DNA of 6,197 nt from Deltaproteobacteria bacterium (GTDB lineage Bacteria; Desulfobacterota; Desulfobacteria; Desulfobacterales; Desulfatibacillaceae). The notes under the pieces were generated by a model. It was not told where the DNA came from and made no database searches. It was given only the letters and a program-made list of their open reading frames with translations. This document shows positions 6,053-6,197 of the stretch, in pieces (positions within the stretch are counted from its first letter, which is position 1; the number at the start of each line of letters is the position of its first letter). Position numbers and translations under genes: made by a program. The stretch covers positions 1 through 6,197 of the forward strand of contig JAFDHW010000166.1 in assembly GCA_019308705.1 (NCBI GenBank), given 5' to 3'.

Positions 6053-6197
6053 ACCCGGATTATTCACGAAGCCTGATTTCCGCGCTGGCAAGGCGAGAGG
6101 GGTGAAGGCGTACTTTGGTACGCCGAGCCCCGATAACGCGGCCAGCGCGGAAATCGGGCGAGCCCGAAGGGTGAACAATGTTGCCCGAATGGCAGAA
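6053..6197 (+). repeat. MITE-like structured repeat, copy C (cut by window end)
   Basis: The left end CCCGGATTATTCACGA (6054-6069) is identical to copy B and is preceded by TA (6051-6052). The long stem is perfect here: GATTTCCGCGCTGGC (6075-6089) pairs with GCCAGCGCGGAAATC (6141-6155), enclosing the hairpin at 6107-6124. The part after the stem follows copy A, not copy B: no duplication and no 40-base loss. It differs from A by single bases, for example AATGTTGCC for AATTTTGCC. The right end lies beyond the window. Confidence 0.85.
6075..6155 (+). other. Nested stem-loop core of the repeat
   Basis: A 15-bp perfect outer stem (6075-6089 with 6141-6155) encloses a 7-bp perfect inner hairpin (6107-6113 with 6118-6124, loop TTTG), with GGGG and CCCC runs just outside the inner hairpin able to extend it. 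The inner hairpin is unchanged in all three copies. In copies A and B the outer left arm has T for C, which still allows a U-G pair if the + strand is transcribed. This describes the sequence; folding as RNA or DNA is inferred. Confidence 0.7.

Noticed and set aside
5761..6197. Closely spaced repeats as a CRISPR array.
   Set aside because: The units are about 250 bp with terminal inverted repeats, only two are adjacent with one 53-base spacer, and no cas genes are present.

Overview
The window holds five genes, all on the + strand, bracketed by copies of a short structured repeat. The genes are very GC-rich with strong G/C preference at third codon positions. selA, a DUF169 protein and a degenerate GGDEF/TPR protein together, with anaerobic selenoprotein synthesis implied, suggest a deltaproteobacterial (Desulfobacterota-type) anaerobe, perhaps a sulfate reducer. 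The lineage is an inference from gene content; no rRNA or tRNA is present to confirm it.

Layout. 1-229: most of a repeat element (copy A) ending 25 bases before the first gene. 255-1688: selA, from a TTG start. 1685-3031: a GGDEF-like/TPR protein whose start overlaps the selA stop as ATGA. 3032-3184: a gap of about 150 bases rich in small palindromes that looks like a second type of interspersed repeat. 3185-4147: a deoxyhypusine-synthase-like protein of unknown function. 4169-4981: a DUF169 protein with a TTG start and a strong ribosome binding site. 5008-5595: a stand-alone LigD-type 3'-phosphoesterase with all recognisable active-site residues. 5596-5760: non-coding and GC-rich. 5761-5999: copy B of the repeat. 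6000-6052: AT-rich spacer. 6053-6197: copy C, cut by the window edge.

How the genes fit together. selA and the TPR gene are almost certainly co-transcribed. The last three genes are 21 and 26 bases apart and probably form a second co-transcribed group, which may also be read from the selA promoter, since no convincing terminator is visible between the groups. No single pathway links all five. SelA makes Sec-tRNA(Sec); the phosphoesterase cleans DNA or RNA 3' ends; the other three have no assigned reaction. selB, selC and selD are not in the window.

The least ordinary material is the repeat family. It is about 256 bp, has near-identical terminal inverted repeats next to TA dinucleotides, and carries nested hairpins conserved in all three copies. 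It looks like a non-autonomous MITE-type element of the IS630/mariner kind. I see no clearly new multi-gene system. The most open questions are the DHS-like protein, the TPR partner of selA, and whether the repeat affects selA expression.
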